DNA from: JAVVSR01 sp964604875
GTDB taxonomy: Bacteria; Bacillota; Clostridia; Christensenellales; CAG-917
Reading direction: 5' to 3'
DNA length: 64,000 nucleotides
NCBI GenBank assembly: GCA_964604875.1
Contig: CAZSAC010000002.1
Location: forward strand, 7,175 to 71,174
Shown here: positions 53,665-62,091 of the stretch, piece after piece
Layout of the letters: every line of letters starts with the position of its first letter
How positions within the stretch are numbered: position 1 is the first letter of the stretch
Notes under the pieces: model-generated
Database searches by the model: none
What the model was told of the DNA's origin: nothing
Seen by the model: only the letters and a program-made list of their open reading frames with translations
Translations under genes and position numbers: made by a program

Positions 53665-53692
53665 TTGATAATAATTTAAAAAATGGTATACT
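53665..53692 (+). promoter_or_regulatory. Promoter for the YitT-like gene
   Basis: -35 TTGATA (53665-53670), 16-base spacer, -10 TATACT (53687-53692). Confidence 0.6.
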
Positions 53693-53729
53693 ATAATCGC
53701 ATACAGAGTTTAACTTTTGGAGGTTAAAT

Positions 53730-54758
53730 ATGAGCGAAAACCACAACGAAAACGCACCTATTGAGGAAACACAAACAACAGCGGACGCGACAGAGACGAA
53801 CAGCTCTGCCGATGGAGCTTGTCCTCAAAAACCGTGGTATTTAAGCGAAAAGCCAAAGCTGACGTTTACGGAATATTTGTCCAAATCGGAGATATTATTA
53901 CAAATAGTGGTAATATTGGTTACCAGCATAATGCGCGGTTTGTCGTTGAGCGTGTTCGCCGTGCCGAACAGGCTTTCGTTGGGAGGCATAGCGGGGATAG
54001 CGTCCATACTATATAACGCTCTTGGATGGAACGTAGCATTAACCACGTTTGTAATGAACATTCCGTTGTTAATCCTGTCATTTTTCTATATAAACAAGCG
54101 ATTTTGCATTTTGACCACCATAGCGACCTTTTTGACGTCGGGCGCAATCGAAGTAATAGATATAATGGTTTCCAAGGGATATTTGTTTGTATTTACCGAC
54201 GACATATTTGTAGCGGCGTTGATGTCGGGGGCGCTGACGGGTGTTGCCGTAAGCTGGCTTTTCAAGGTGAATTGCAGCGCAGGCGGCACGGATATTATGG
54301 GTCTTTTGGTGCAAAACAGAGCGCCGAATTTCAAGGTAGTATATCTGACGTTTTTCCTTAACGCAATCATCAACATAATAACTGGCTGGGTGTTCAAAGA
54401 TTTTGCGGTTGCGATATATTCGTTCATCTGCATATTTGTTATATCCTACACGTCCGACCTAGTCCAGCGAGGGCTTGTATCGACGGTGGAAGTTAAAATT
54501 ATCACGTCGGAGACGCAGCAAATATCCGACTATATCATAAACGGCTTGCACAGAGGATTGACGTTGCTAAACTCTAAGGGGATGTTCACCGGGCAAGAGC
54601 ACCCGTATTTGATATGTATAGTCCGCAAGCGTCAGCTAAATAACCTCAAACGCGTGATAAAAAATATTGACCCGCACGCCTTCATATATATAACCGAGGT
54701 ATACGACACAATCGGCAACGGTTTTGATAATCGGGTGACGCCAAGCTCAAAGCTGTAA
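53730..54758 (+). CDS. YitT family membrane protein (DUF161 plus DUF2179)
   Basis: 342 residues. A polar N-terminus of about 60 residues is rich in Thr/Glu/Ala and longer than in most relatives. Five to six membrane spans follow, with the family marks GLSLSVFAVPNRLSLGGIAGIASILYNALGWN and NCSAGGTDIMGLLVQNR. The C-terminal soluble DUF2179 domain (about 250-335) has VEVKIITSETQQISDYIINGLHRGLTLLNSKGMFTG and KRVIKNIDPHAFIYITEVYDTIGNGF. The family is widespread in Bacillota; its transport substrate is not established. The ATG has a GGAGG site and a hairpin terminator follows. Confidence 0.92.
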   Translation: MSENHNENAPIEETQTTADATETNSSADGACPQKPWYLSEKPKLTFTEYLSKSEILLQIVVILVTSIMRGLSLSVFAVPNRLSLGGIAGIASILYNALGWNVALTTFVMNIPLLILSFFYINKRFCILTTIATFLTSGAIEVIDIMVSKGYLFVFTDDIFVAALMSGALTGVAVSWLFKVNCSAGGTDIMGLLVQNRAPNFKVVYLTFFLNAIINIITGWVFKDFAVAIYSFICIFVISYTSDLVQRGLVSTVEVKIITSETQQISDYIINGLHRGLTLLNSKGMFTGQEHPYLICIVRKRQLNNLKRVIKNIDPHAFIYITEVYDTIGNGFDNRVTPSSKL

Positions 54759-54794
54759 GATAAATCAAAAACCTTTTAACATTACAAAAACAAG

Positions 54795-54819
54795 CGCCTC
54801 TAATATAGTGGCGTTTTTT
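54795..54819 (+). terminator. Terminator after the YitT-like gene
   Basis: CGCC-x-CTA pairs with TAG-x-GGCG around a 3-base loop (one mismatch), then TTTTTT. Confidence 0.65.
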
Positions 54820-54854
54820 ATATCATTTTTTTGACCAAAAACATAAACTATAGA

Positions 54855-55022
54855 ATGAAACTAACGGATATGACAGCGTCGGAAATCGGGCAGTTGTCTG
54901 TGGCAATCGCAGATATTTTGGCGCGGTGTTCGGATTGTGACGGAGAAATAGAGCTTATTTTGCGACTGCTGAATTTAATCAGAGAAAATTTGGCATTGCA
55001 ATATTTAAAAAAGTGCAAATAA
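54855..55022 (+). CDS. Small protein of unknown function (55 residues)
   Basis: From ATG 54855 the protein reads MKLTDMTASEIGQLSVAIADILARCSD and is helical, with two cysteines (ARCSDC) and a C-terminal LLNLIRENLALQYL helix. Amino-acid composition and codon use look protein-like, but there is no clear ribosome site, and an earlier TTG start at 54831 is within reach of the terminator of the preceding gene. It could be a small regulator or adaptor. It is kept at low confidence because the frame is short and isolated. Confidence 0.4.
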   Translation: MKLTDMTASEIGQLSVAIADILARCSDCDGEIELILRLLNLIRENLALQYLKKCK

Positions 55023-55064
55023 TGTGCTGTCAGAAACGCTATCTTTTATGTCAAGGTGACGCTT

Positions 55065-56546
55065 TTACTGTTCCTTATTGAAAAGTTTAATTGAAGGGAT
55101 AATATCACGGTTTGAAATAAAGCTTTTGATAATAGCTTTATAATTTTGATAGGTTTGAGGCAGACGCCATTGCCAGTTTCCGAAAAAGGTTGACGGAGTG
55201 TTCATTTTGGCGCGATTATCTAGGCACAAATAGTCTTGCATTGGAATAACAGCTAGGTTTGAAACGCTGTTTAAAACGCAACGTATGCCCGAATACACGG
55301 GGTTTGCGCTTTGCCCTACAACCTTTTCATATTCGGCTTTAGCCTTAGTATCCAGGGCGTTGTACCACCCTAAAAGTGTTTCGTTGTCGTGCGTACCCGT
55401 ATAATATACCGTGTTTTCGTCCAGGACGTTTTGCGGCAAATATTCGTTTTCTGCTTTTCCGTCAAAGGCAAACTGTAAAACCTTCATTCCGGGGAAACAA
55501 CTTTTTTTCAGCAGTTTTCGTACTGCTGGCGTAATAATGCCCAAATCCTCGGCGATAATGCGCCCCGAAACCTCTTTTGATATGCCCTCAAACACTTGCA
55601 AGCCCACGCCCTTTGTCCATTTGCCCTCTTTGGCGGTGGTTGCCAAATACGGGATTTCAAAATAGCTTTCAAACGCGCGGAAATGGTCTATGCGGATTTT
55701 GTCAAAATATTTCAAGCTATGCAAGATACGTCTATGCCACCACGAAAAGCCGTCTGCTTTCATCGCGCGGAAGTCGTAAATCGGATTCCCCCAAAGCTGA
55801 CCGTCCTCGGCAAAGTAATCGGGCGGAACGCCTGCCACAGTCTTAGGGTAAAGCTTATCGTCAAGCTTGAAAAGCTGCGGATTCGCCCAAACGTCGGCGC
55901 TGTCGTAAGCGACGTAAAAAGGCATATCCCCTATAAGCTCAATGTTACGTGATTTGGCATAATTCACAAGCGCGCACATCTGCAAATCAAAGTAATATTG
56001 CGTAAATTTCCAAAAGCTTATTTCGTGCGCAAGTGCGCAACCGTCCATAATAGACAAGTTTTTGCGTACGGCGAACTCTTTCGGAAAGCCTATCCAAGCC
56101 ACAGAGCCGAATTTTGTCTTTAGCGCCATAAAGCTTGCGTAATCTTCCAACCACTCAGCCGACTGCGCAACAAAGCTTTCATAGGCTTTATCGGGCTTAA
56201 AACGCTCAAAAGCCTTGCGCAATAGCGCAACTTTATAGTAATACTGCGCGCCGTAATCAACAATAGAGCTTTGCCACGGAAAGCGGTCAACCTCCAAAGA
56301 AGTCAAAAGTCCGCCGTCAATAAGCAAGTCCAAGTCAATGAAATAGGGATTGCCCGCAAACGCCGACGGCGATTGATATGGCGAATCGCCAAATGATGTG
56401 GGATTAATCGGAAGCATCTGCCAGCAGGTAATGCCGACGTCCGCCAAAAAATCTATAAAGTTATAAGCCTCTTTGCCAAGCGTACCAATGCCGTAATTGG
56501 ACGGCAAACAGGACACATGCAAAAGCGCGCCGTTTAGTCTAGTCAT
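55065..56546 (-). CDS. malQ: 4-alpha-glucanotransferase
   Basis: A 493-residue GH77 amylomaltase (disproportionating enzyme) acting on maltodextrins or glycogen inside the cell. Marks are the N-terminus RLNGALLHVSCLPSNYGIGTLG, QMLPINPTSFGDSPYQSPSAFAGNPYFID, DMPFYVAYDSADVWANP, the nucleophile region KIRIDHFRAFESYF, the acid IIAEDLGII, and YYTGTHDNETLLGWY. The frame is open to 56693, but ATG 56546 fits the family. It has no ribosome site and overlaps the upstream stop (GATGACTAG), so it probably depends on translation of the preceding gene. No other glycogen genes are nearby. Confidence 0.95.
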   Translation of the reverse strand: MTRLNGALLHVSCLPSNYGIGTLGKEAYNFIDFLADVGITCWQMLPINPTSFGDSPYQSPSAFAGNPYFIDLDLLIDGGLLTSLEVDRFPWQSSIVDYGAQYYYKVALLRKAFERFKPDKAYESFVAQSAEWLEDYASFMALKTKFGSVAWIGFPKEFAVRKNLSIMDGCALAHEISFWKFTQYYFDLQMCALVNYAKSRNIELIGDMPFYVAYDSADVWANPQLFKLDDKLYPKTVAGVPPDYFAEDGQLWGNPIYDFRAMKADGFSWWHRRILHSLKYFDKIRIDHFRAFESYFEIPYLATTAKEGKWTKGVGLQVFEGISKEVSGRIIAEDLGIITPAVRKLLKKSCFPGMKVLQFAFDGKAENEYLPQNVLDENTVYYTGTHDNETLLGWYNALDTKAKAEYEKVVGQSANPVYSGIRCVLNSVSNLAVIPMQDYLCLDNRAKMNTPSTFFGNWQWRLPQTYQNYKAIIKSFISNRDIIPSIKLFNKEQ

Positions 56547-56973
56547 CGCAAGGGGAATTATGAGTAACGGCTTTTCCAAGCCTATTTGCCCAGTTTTCGG
56601 GGAAACGTGAGCAGTATTTAACGCCATTATCCAGTCTAATGGCTTTGCATTTTTTTGAATTGCACCAAATATATGAGGGAATACCCACAACAAACATATA
56701 AAAAACGCCGAAAATCAACGATTGAATGGTATGCCCGTATTCGTGCACGGAGACAGGCTCAATGTAGTCGTCGCCCCGTTTCCCGCAGACGAAGATAAAC
56801 GGCCCGAGCGACACTCCGCCCCAGTTGCCGTTGTGAATGGTCAAAATTGCGCCGTGGTAAAACTTATGTTGGCAGTCCCTGTGTTTCAAGAAAAGCAGAA
56901 ACCCCAAAAACGTTTGGATTATGCCCCAACTAAGCTGAATTATCCAATAAAAAAAATAACCGATATACTTCAT
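56539..56973 (-). CDS. Small membrane protein with HExxH-type motif
   Basis: 144 residues with two hydrophobic regions: an N-terminal span (about 5-30) and a span after the motif (SLIFGVFYMFVVGIPSYIWC). Between them lies VSVHEYGHTIQS at about residue 75, which fits the HExxH zinc-metallopeptidase signature (H-E-Y-G-H). The C-terminal part ends in PENWANRLG. Conserved small proteins with HEYGH are known in gut bacteria but have no established substrate. A weak promoter (TTGTTT 57012-57017, TAATAT 56989-56994) and a GAGGA site precede it. It overlaps malQ by 8 bases. Confidence 0.75.
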   Translation of the reverse strand: MKYIGYFFYWIIQLSWGIIQTFLGFLLFLKHRDCQHKFYHGAILTIHNGNWGGVSLGPFIFVCGKRGDDYIEPVSVHEYGHTIQSLIFGVFYMFVVGIPSYIWCNSKKCKAIRLDNGVKYCSRFPENWANRLGKAVTHNSPCDD

Positions 56974-57137
56974 TTTTTCCTCGTTAATATATTAACATAA
57001 TGTGTCTTTGAAAACAACCTTTAAGCCCAAAATTTTCGACATTTTCTGCAAAAGCCCTCTGCAAGGCTAAGACAGCAATTATCCCCGCCCGTCTATAGTA
57101 TGGTTTTTTTATAAAAAATGAAACAAAAAGAAATCAA

Positions 57138-57797
57138 TCAAGAGCGTTGCTCGATAACGTATTGGAAAACAATCGGAACGCCGCTGTTGGTCGTATACGC
57201 GCTCGATTTATCAAAGGTCCCCGCCTCGGCAGGGTCGGACGAATCCACATAGGTATGCTTGTAGATATTGTTTGCGTTGTGATACGATACCGTCAAAACG
57301 CCATATTTTTTGTTTAGCACTTGCTTGACTAAAACGGAGACGACAATATAAGGGTCTTTGTTTCCGCCTGTGACTACTTTTAATCTTTGCGTTGGTTGAC
57401 ACCCAGCTGGATAGTTTTTGGCAAGGACATCTTCAGGCGTCTCTTCCCCAACGGCGGGCGCGCGCCAAACCTTATCCGTGTTTAAAAAAACCAAAGATAT
57501 ATCCATAACAAAAATTGTGTCATATAACCTTTTAACCAGTTTTTCGGCAAATTCTTGTTCATACACGCCGTTTAAAAGGTTGAAATTTGGGCTAATGCCC
57601 TCATACCGCATATCAATGACGCTTGCAATCGCCTGACGGAAAACCTCCTCGGCGTCGCTTTCGGCGGAATAACGCTCCCTCTTTTCAATGGCTTTGTTTA
57701 CGTTCGGCACGGCAAACCCCACCAAAATTGCCATTATGGCAATGGTGACAACCATTTCAACCAAAGTAAAGCCTTTTTTGTTTCTCCTAAGCGTCAA
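57138..57797 (-). CDS. Type IV prepilin-like protein
   Basis: 219 residues. The basic leader LRRNKKG is followed by the peptidase site G-FTLVEMVVTIAIMAILVGFAVPNVNKAIEKRERY, giving the cleaved hydrophobic helix with Glu at position 5. The rest is a globular domain without cysteine pairs. The start is TTG 57797: AGAGGTGG lies five bases upstream and no ATG is better placed. It has its own promoter. It is probably a major or minor pilin, or a pseudopilin of the assembly system whose peptidase and ATPase lie 3-6 kb away. Confidence 0.88.
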   Translation of the reverse strand: MTLRRNKKGFTLVEMVVTIAIMAILVGFAVPNVNKAIEKRERYSAESDAEEVFRQAIASVIDMRYEGISPNFNLLNGVYEQEFAEKLVKRLYDTIFVMDISLVFLNTDKVWRAPAVGEETPEDVLAKNYPAGCQPTQRLKVVTGGNKDPYIVVSVLVKQVLNKKYGVLTVSYHNANNIYKHTYVDSSDPAEAGTFDKSSAYTTNSGVPIVFQYVIEQRS

Positions 57798-57824
57798 ATT
57801 TCCACCTCTTGTTCAATATAATAT

Positions 57825-57854
57825 ATTATACAACTTATTTTCAACATCTGTCAA
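57825..57854 (-). promoter_or_regulatory. Promoter for the 219-residue prepilin gene
   Basis: Minus-strand -35 TTGACA (57849-57854), 18-base spacer, -10 TATAAT (57825-57830). Confidence 0.75.
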
Positions 57855-57862
57855 TATCCCGC

Positions 57863-58788
57863 TTAGGTATTGTCTTCTAAATAATGCTTAGAATGTTTTT
57901 TAATCTTTAAAAATTGCATAGAAGCTAGGAAAAAGGCAAAATAAGGTGTTGTATAAACCATTGTGTTTCCAAAGAAAGCCGAAACACTATATGCAAAAAC
58001 TACACACACCCCAATTAGTTGTAAGTCATTCAGTTCTTTATTTTTTATTATCGCCTTAACATAAGAATATCCGATAAATACTAAATAAGCTATCAAAGCA
58101 GGTATACCGCAAAATAATGCAAGTTGGATAAATTCGTTATGTGGTGATAAAGCCAAATCCGGAAAAACCCCGTGAGAATAGTTATCTATCCCTATTCCAA
58201 AAATAGGATTCTGTGCAATTAGTTTTAAGCTTTCTCTCCAAAGCTGTATCCTATGTGAGCCGTAAGTGTCTTGCACCTCTGTAGTAACTTGCGAATAAGC
58301 AGGGACACTTATAAAAAGCTCTCTTAATTTATCGAAAATTGGTAGCTCAATAAAGTAACAAACGCTTATAACAAAACACGCAACTATTATCAAATATTCC
58401 AATTTAAACTTTCTTGAAACCCAAAAAGCAACGATAATCCCAACAATCCCAAAAACAACCCCTAACATACCGCCCAAGGTATTTGTATAAAAAAGCGTAA
58501 CAAGGTTTATTTCACTTGCAATTATGTATGCAATTTTAAGCCATTTAGATTTTGCGCAAATAAACAAAAACCCCCAAGAAGATAAAGCAATCCGCCCCAA
58601 AGCATTGGCATACTCGCATTTGTTAAACCGTGTCTAAGTTCAAAAATTAGTGGACTTATTTGCATTGTTATTAGATATATCAAGTTTTGAAAAAACAAAA
58701 AATAAAAAGATAAAATAAAAACATATTTTCCAATACGCATTAAATAAAACAGCAACATACTAAGCTTTACATTTTCAATTTTTTGCAT
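57863..58788 (-). pseudogene. O-antigen ligase/PglL-like membrane protein, frame broken at G5T5 tract
   Basis: Two overlapping frames make one Wzy_C-type protein. The first (58788-58522) encodes the N-terminal 70 residues with three hydrophobic helices and then turns into noise after LLYLLGG. The second (58600-57863) carries the rest: several spans, then the extracytoplasmic loop YGSHRIQLWRESLKLIAQNPIFGIGIDNY and the signature LSPHNEFIQLALFCGIPAL. The join is the run GGGGGTTTTTG. One extra base there, or a -1 slip at G GGT TTT, gives LLGGFLFICAK and an uninterrupted protein of about 308 residues. It sits between prepilin genes, so a pilin O-oligosaccharyltransferase is possible. Promoter: TTGACA 58828-58833. 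Confidence 0.75.
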
Positions 58789-58862
58789 AATTGCCCTCGC
58801 TTTTATTTTAATTATAAAGATTGGTTATGTCAAGGACATTTACAATTTAATAAAACACCCTA

Positions 58863-58891
58863 TTGTATAATTGAATATAATATGGTATAAT
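58863..58891 (+). promoter_or_regulatory. Promoter for the 146-residue prepilin gene
   Basis: -35 TTGTAT (58863-58868), 17-base spacer, -10 TATAAT (58886-58891). Confidence 0.6.
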
Positions 58892-58956
58892 GAATTGACA
58901 ATTTAAATTGTTTGGTTTAGAATATTTGAAATTCAAACATATTGGAGTTGATGCTT

Positions 58957-59397
58957 ATGAAATATATAAAACTGAATAGGCGAGGCTTTTCCTTGGTCGA
59001 GCTGATTGTGGTCATTGCCATTATGGCGGTGCTTGCAGGTGTGGTCACAGGCTCGGTGTTTAGTCAGCTAAACAAATCAAAAGACGAGACCGCAAAGATT
59101 GAACAAGGGCATTTGATAAGAGACATTCGAGATGAGTGTTTAGAAGCCAAAAATCTAGGCAGAGACTCTGACATTAATTTAGAACATATGTTAAAAATGT
59201 TAGAATCAGATTTTCCCGATATGGTCAGTTTTACAGAAAAAGGAAAGTCTGCCGAACACAAATATTTGGTCGAATACGATGGCACAACAAATATATTTTC
59301 TGTCTCATTTATCTTGCTTGGTAGCGGAAATAAAGGCAAAACATATATTGCAAAATATAATCATGAAACCCAAGAAACCTCATATGAGATAAAATAA
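58957..59397 (+). CDS. Type IV prepilin-like protein (plus strand)
   Basis: 146 residues from ATG 58957, chosen because GGAG is nine bases before it; two upstream starts in frame are too near that site. The leader KYIKLNRRG precedes the peptidase site and helix FSLVELIVVIAIMAVLAGVVTGSVF, then SQLNKSKDET and a small globular domain. The first 40 residues are nearly the same as those of the pilin encoded on the other strand at 59924, although the codons differ throughout, so the likeness is old or selected. It ends at a bidirectional terminator shared with that gene. Confidence 0.88.
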   Translation: MKYIKLNRRGFSLVELIVVIAIMAVLAGVVTGSVFSQLNKSKDETAKIEQGHLIRDIRDECLEAKNLGRDSDINLEHMLKMLESDFPDMVSFTEKGKSAEHKYLVEYDGTTNIFSVSFILLGSGNKGKTYIAKYNHETQETSYEIK

Positions 59398-59400
59398 AAA

Positions 59401-59423
59401 AACCTAGGCAACTTGCCTAGGTT
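59401..59423. terminator. Bidirectional terminator between the two convergent pilin genes
   Basis: AACCTAGGCAA/TTGCCTAGGTT 11-bp arms around one base, flanked by A-rich and T-rich runs. Confidence 0.88.
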
Positions 59424-59444
59424 TTTAATATCCAAATATTTTTT

Positions 59445-59924
59445 TTACGAACCACTATACGCAACAACTGTTGCAACACCTGTAGTAGCATTATAAGTCA
59501 ATGTTTGACCTGCTAAACCATCGGCTTTTACTTGATCATAAACAACGGAAGCAACAAAATTACCCGTATATACAACGGCAAATTTATGACTTCCTGCTTT
59601 AACTAATTTTAAGTCGCTATCAGATGTGGGTGCCGCACCAGCATTACCGTTAATTGCTTCAGCATTGTCAGTAACCCAAGTATCAACAGCAGTTTTAAAA
59701 TCATCAGCTGTAAAGTCAGAATCTTTTGAAGCGTCTGCTTGAATAGCTGTCTTTAATGAACCAACTAATGTCAAGGCCTCACTTGCTGCGGAAGCGTCTT
59801 TTTGCTTATTCAACTGGCTGAATAATGTGCCGCCGACAACGCCTGCGAGTACTGCCATAATGGCAATAACAACGATTAACTCTACAAGAGAGAAACCTTT
59901 TTTGTTTTTCCTAAGTTTTAACAT
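59445..59924 (-). CDS. Type IV pilin, probable major subunit
   Basis: 159 residues. The leader MLKLRKNKKG is followed by FSLVELIVVIAIMAVLAGVVGGTLFSQLNKQKD. The small domain is rich in Ala, Thr, Ser, Asp (AIQADASKDSDFTADDF, then NAEAINGNAGAAPTSDSD), with a C-terminal beta region ending VATVVAYSGS. It has the strongest signals of the local pilin genes: promoter TTGACG/TATAAT, a leader of about 145 bases and a GGAGGA ribosome site. Small size, low-complexity surface and strong expression signals suggest the major pilin. The absence of cysteines is typical of Gram-positive pilins. Confidence 0.9.
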   Translation of the reverse strand: MLKLRKNKKGFSLVELIVVIAIMAVLAGVVGGTLFSQLNKQKDASAASEALTLVGSLKTAIQADASKDSDFTADDFKTAVDTWVTDNAEAINGNAGAAPTSDSDLKLVKAGSHKFAVVYTGNFVASVVYDQVKADGLAGQTLTYNATTGVATVVAYSGS

Positions 59925-60077
59925 GTGTTAAATCCTCCAATATAATATTTTTTAAATTTACCTTACGGTTTAAGACGTCATAAGTTTACATCTGCGCATA
60001 TCAGCCATTGAAGCTTTAACCCGAGTGTTATGTACGCATTTAAAAAACCCAGTAATCATCGGCTGTTTACATTGATA

Positions 60078-60106
60078 ATTATACTATACAAACCTACCCC
60101 CGTCAA
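60078..60106 (-). promoter_or_regulatory. Promoter of the major pilin gene
   Basis: Minus-strand -35 TTGACG (60101-60106), 17-base spacer, -10 TATAAT (60078-60083). Confidence 0.75.
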
Positions 60107-60295
60107 TACCTTTTTAAAAAATAAACCCAATTTTTGCATATGGTGGTTTGGTTTTCAATATAATTTATGGCAATTTTTCATACATATTCCCTAAATTGAC
60201 GAGTTTTTTCTAAAAAAAAGCATAATATATTTTTATATTTTAGTCCAATTTTTTCTATAATGTTTTATATTCCATTTTTTTCCAATGGTTTTAAA

Positions 60296-60323
60296 AAAAC
60301 AGCCCCTTTTACGGAACTGTTTT
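60296..60323 (-). terminator. Terminator after the assembly ATPase gene
   Basis: On the minus strand AAAACAGTTCC pairs with GGGGCTGTTTT (two G-U pairs), followed by a T-run. Confidence 0.7.
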
Positions 60324-60343
60324 TATGGTATATATTATATAAA

Positions 60344-62032
60344 CTAAATGCTATAAATCAAACGATAATATTCATTTATGCTTGTGGTGCCGTTTGCAAT
60401 CAAGGTTTTTATGCTGTCCGCAAGGAAGGTTGCGCCGTGCTCTTTGGCAAAGTCCCTAATTTCTTCCGTGGTGTGTCCCTCGGATATCATACGGCGGAGG
60501 TCGCTGTTGATTTCAATAATTTCGTAAATAGCAGTTCTGCCCTTATAGCCCGTATTCCCACAGCGGGGGCAACCAACGGGGTCGCAAAGCTCGGTTATGC
60601 TGTCATCTTCCAAAGCGGCAATCTCCTCCGGGTTGGCTTTTCTTGTCTTCTTGCAGTCGGGGCAAAGCTTTTTGACAAGACGTTGAGCAACAACGCAGTT
60701 TACTGACGAGGCAACCATATAGCTTGCTACGCCCATATCAATCAAACGCACGATACTGCTTGCGGCATCGTTTGTATGCAGTGTGGAAAGCACTAAGTGA
60801 CCTGTGATAGCGGCGCGGATAGCAATTTCGGCGGTTTCAGTATCACGAATCTCACCAATCATAACAATATCCGGGTCCTGACGCAGGATAGCGCGCAGTC
60901 CGCTTGCAAACGTCAGCCCCGCTTTTGCGTTGGTTTGCACTTGATTTACGCCGAATATCTGTTTCTCAACAGGGTCTTCAACGGTGGTTATGTTTACGTT
61001 TGGCTGATTAAGCTCTGCCAAGACGGCGTACAACGTGGTGGATTTACCACTACCCGTGGGACCCGTAACCAATATTATGCCGTTTGGCGCTTTTATGATT
61101 TTTGAAAACTGCTTGAACAGCTTTTCGGGCATACCGAGGTCTGTCAATTTGATTAACGCGGCGTCCTCTGTTGCCAACAAACGCATATTAACCTTTTCAC
61201 CGTATAACGTCGGCAAGGTGTTCACACGCAAGTCAATGTTGATGTCGCCCGATTCAAAACTGATACGACCGTCCTGAGGAATACGCTTTTCTGCGATGTT
61301 GATGCCCGCCAAAATCTTACAACGGGATACGATACTGTTTTGCGTGGAAATGTCCAATCGCATACATTCAACAAGCTCGCCGTCGATACGCATACGAATT
61401 AGGATTTGTTCCTCAAAGGGTTCAATATGAATATCTGACGCTCGGCGCATATACGCTTGTGTTATTACGCTGTTGATAAGCTTAACAACAGGCGTGTTAT
61501 CAACACGGCTTTCAATTTCGCTCATCTTCTTTTGCGTTGCTTCAGACGTCATTTGAACTTGCTTTTGCTCCGCATCGTTGGAAACGAAAAAGTTGCCTGC
61601 GTTGGTATAATATTTATCTATCGCGCTTTCAATCAAACGCTGCGGCGCCAATACAAAACCCACGTCCATTTTGGTGACCATTTTTATGTCTTCAAATGCG
61701 CCGATGTCGTGCGGGTCGTGCGTGGCAATTATGATTTGTCCGCCCTTGATGTCCAACGGCATTATCTTGTGCCGTTTTACAATCGGTTCAGGTACGTTTT
61801 TCAAAATCTCGGGACGGCGGACAACAAGCTCGGTGTTTATATAGCTTGTCCCAAACCGTTCAGCCATTGCGCCAAGCATTATGTCTTCAGTAATAATTCC
61901 GCGTGATAACAAGATGGAACTTACTTTCTCATTCGGGTGAGTCCGTTGCCATCTTTTGGCGTCATCAAGCTGCGCTTGCGAAATTTTCCCCTTCTCCAGT
62001 AAAATGTCGCCTAAACTTGTGCCTTTTTGCAT
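60344..62032 (-). CDS. Type IV pilus/type II secretion assembly ATPase (PilB/GspE)
   Basis: A 562-residue hexameric motor ATPase. The N-terminal MshEN-like domain (about 5-150: LGDILLEKGKISQAQLDDAKRWQ and LSRGIITEDIMLGAMAERFG) is the type that can bind c-di-GMP in relatives. Then come the arginine fingers region, Walker A GPTGSGKSTTL at about 326, the Asp box TTVEDPVEKQI, and Walker B IVMIGEIRDTETAEIA at about 390. The His box is LSTLHTNDA and the four-cysteine zinc module CPDCKKTR, then CPRCGNTG (about 455-497). The start is ATG 62032 with AGGAGG, not the earlier TTG at 62050. It is the same strand as the peptidase gene. Confidence 0.95.
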   Translation of the reverse strand: MQKGTSLGDILLEKGKISQAQLDDAKRWQRTHPNEKVSSILLSRGIITEDIMLGAMAERFGTSYINTELVVRRPEILKNVPEPIVKRHKIMPLDIKGGQIIIATHDPHDIGAFEDIKMVTKMDVGFVLAPQRLIESAIDKYYTNAGNFFVSNDAEQKQVQMTSEATQKKMSEIESRVDNTPVVKLINSVITQAYMRRASDIHIEPFEEQILIRMRIDGELVECMRLDISTQNSIVSRCKILAGINIAEKRIPQDGRISFESGDINIDLRVNTLPTLYGEKVNMRLLATEDAALIKLTDLGMPEKLFKQFSKIIKAPNGIILVTGPTGSGKSTTLYAVLAELNQPNVNITTVEDPVEKQIFGVNQVQTNAKAGLTFASGLRAILRQDPDIVMIGEIRDTETAEIAIRAAITGHLVLSTLHTNDAASSIVRLIDMGVASYMVASSVNCVVAQRLVKKLCPDCKKTRKANPEEIAALEDDSITELCDPVGCPRCGNTGYKGRTAIYEIIEINSDLRRMISEGHTTEEIRDFAKEHGATFLADSIKTLIANGTTSINEYYRLIYSI

Positions 62033-62091
62033 TGTTCCTCCTAAGACCAAACTGTCTTTATCTTAAACTTAACATAAATTTTCAATTTTTG

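Larger units (their letters stand above)
53422..53729. other. Divergent intergenic region between surface operon and YitT-like gene
   Basis: It contains the two divergent promoters, an AT-rich centre with poly-A/T runs, and a leader of about 90 bases ahead of the surface operon. That leader includes a 6-2-6 palindrome CGCATATGTATGCG (53452-53465). No gene or known riboswitch was seen. Confidence 0.6.
59925..60343 (-). other. Pilin upstream region with long leader
   Basis: This 419-base gap holds the pilin promoter (60078-60106), a transcribed leader of about 145 bases (about 59925-60071) and the terminator of the ATPase gene near 60296-60323. The leader has a CAGCC/GGCTG pair about 55 bases apart, two TGTAAAC copies and a small ACC-GTAA-GGT hairpin. 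It does not match the c-di-GMP-I or other riboswitch consensus I know. Between 60107 and 60295 I see only AT-rich sequence. Confidence 0.5.

Noticed and set aside
58957..59924. Inverted pair of pilin genes as a pilin-switching (inversion) system
   Set aside because: The N-terminal protein sequences are alike, but the DNA differs at most third positions, so there is no long identical inverted repeat and no recombinase nearby.
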